Origin: CAZAQB01 sp964487155
GTDB taxonomy: Bacteria > Pseudomonadota > Gammaproteobacteria > Nitrococcales > Nitrococcaceae
DNA: 16,258 bases
Reading direction: 5' to 3'
Assembly (NCBI GenBank): GCA_964487155.1
Contig: CAZAQB010000072.1
Coordinates: forward strand, 1-16,258
Both the position numbers and the translations under genes were made by a program. The notes below the pieces were generated by a model. It was not told where the DNA came from, searched no databases, and saw only the letters and a list, made by a program, of their open reading frames with translations. This document shows, piece by piece, positions 16,132 to 16,258 of this stretch; positions within the stretch are counted from its first letter, which is position 1, and each line of letters opens with the position of its first letter.

Positions 16132-16258
16132 GGCGGGCTCTGGTAGAAGGACTGAGTGGAAAGGACTGAGGACTGAGTGGGAGAGGGGACTTGACAGGTG
16201 CCGGGGCGGGGTCACGCTCTGCTCAGTCCTCAGTCCTCAGTCCTCAGTCCTCAGTCCT
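16132..16258. repeat. AGGACTG/CAGTCCT inverted heptamer element, copy 2 (cut by window end)
   Basis: The order is the same as copy 1: flank GGGCTCTGG, AGGACTG (16148-16154), AGTGGAA, AGGACTG and AGGACTG (16162-16175), AGTGGGA, core GAGGGGACTTGAC and GCCGGGGCGG, then at least five CAGTCCT units (16224-16258) running off the window. The core differs from copy 1 at scattered positions, so this is a diverged copy rather than a recent duplication. The arms can fold back and may serve as the yejF 3' end structure. Confidence 0.9.

Overview
The window is GC-rich, densely coded gammaproteobacterial DNA. The protein sequences resemble E. coli counterparts over their whole length. Gene order tRNA-Leu, tig, clpP, clpX, lon, hupB, ppiD, fabI, yejABEF matches, as far as I recall, the arrangement in Pseudomonas aeruginosa. 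The high GC and short-repeat load would fit an Ectothiorhodospiraceae/Chromatiales-type organism, but I cannot name genus or species from the sequence.

Layout. Positions 1-141 hold a stringent-type promoter for tRNA-Leu(UAG) (142-228). A proteostasis block follows on the plus strand: trigger factor (276-1586), ClpP (1583-2233, 4-base overlap), ClpX (2357-3634) and Lon (3803-6238). Lon has its own, very clear sigma-32-like heat-shock promoter (3711-3739). A terminator (6249-6282) closes lon, and its T tract runs into the -35 box of a strong promoter for the nucleoid protein HU (6562-6834). HU is apparently co-transcribed with tRNA-Val(UAC) and tRNA-Asp(GUC), ending at a strong terminator (7023-7053). 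PpiD (7110-9023), a periplasmic membrane-anchored chaperone, converges on FabI (9203-9991, minus strand). Divergent from fabI, and reading plus, is a complete oligopeptide ABC importer: YejA (10284-12110), YejB (12142-13218), YejE (13402-14445) and YejF (14442-16028).

Functions. The first half is cytosolic and envelope protein folding and turnover: nascent-chain chaperone, two ATP-dependent proteases and a periplasmic chaperone. The second half adds an essential fatty-acid synthesis step and uptake of peptides. The transporter imports oligopeptides, including peptide antibiotics of the microcin C type in relatives.

What is unusual is the non-coding DNA. The fabI-yej half is crowded with short repeats absent from the tig-ppiD half: two and a half copies of an inverted element built from the heptamer AGGACTG/CAGTCCT (9072-9198, 16055-16091, 16132-window end); a triple heptamer TAGCCGT at the yejA stop (12101-12121); and a roughly 160-base palindromic element with 10-base internal periodicity that fills the yejB-yejE gap (about 13222-13385). 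I see no CRISPR array, transposase, phage gene or toxin system, and no new protein-coding system. The repeats and the regulatory layout are the items worth following up.
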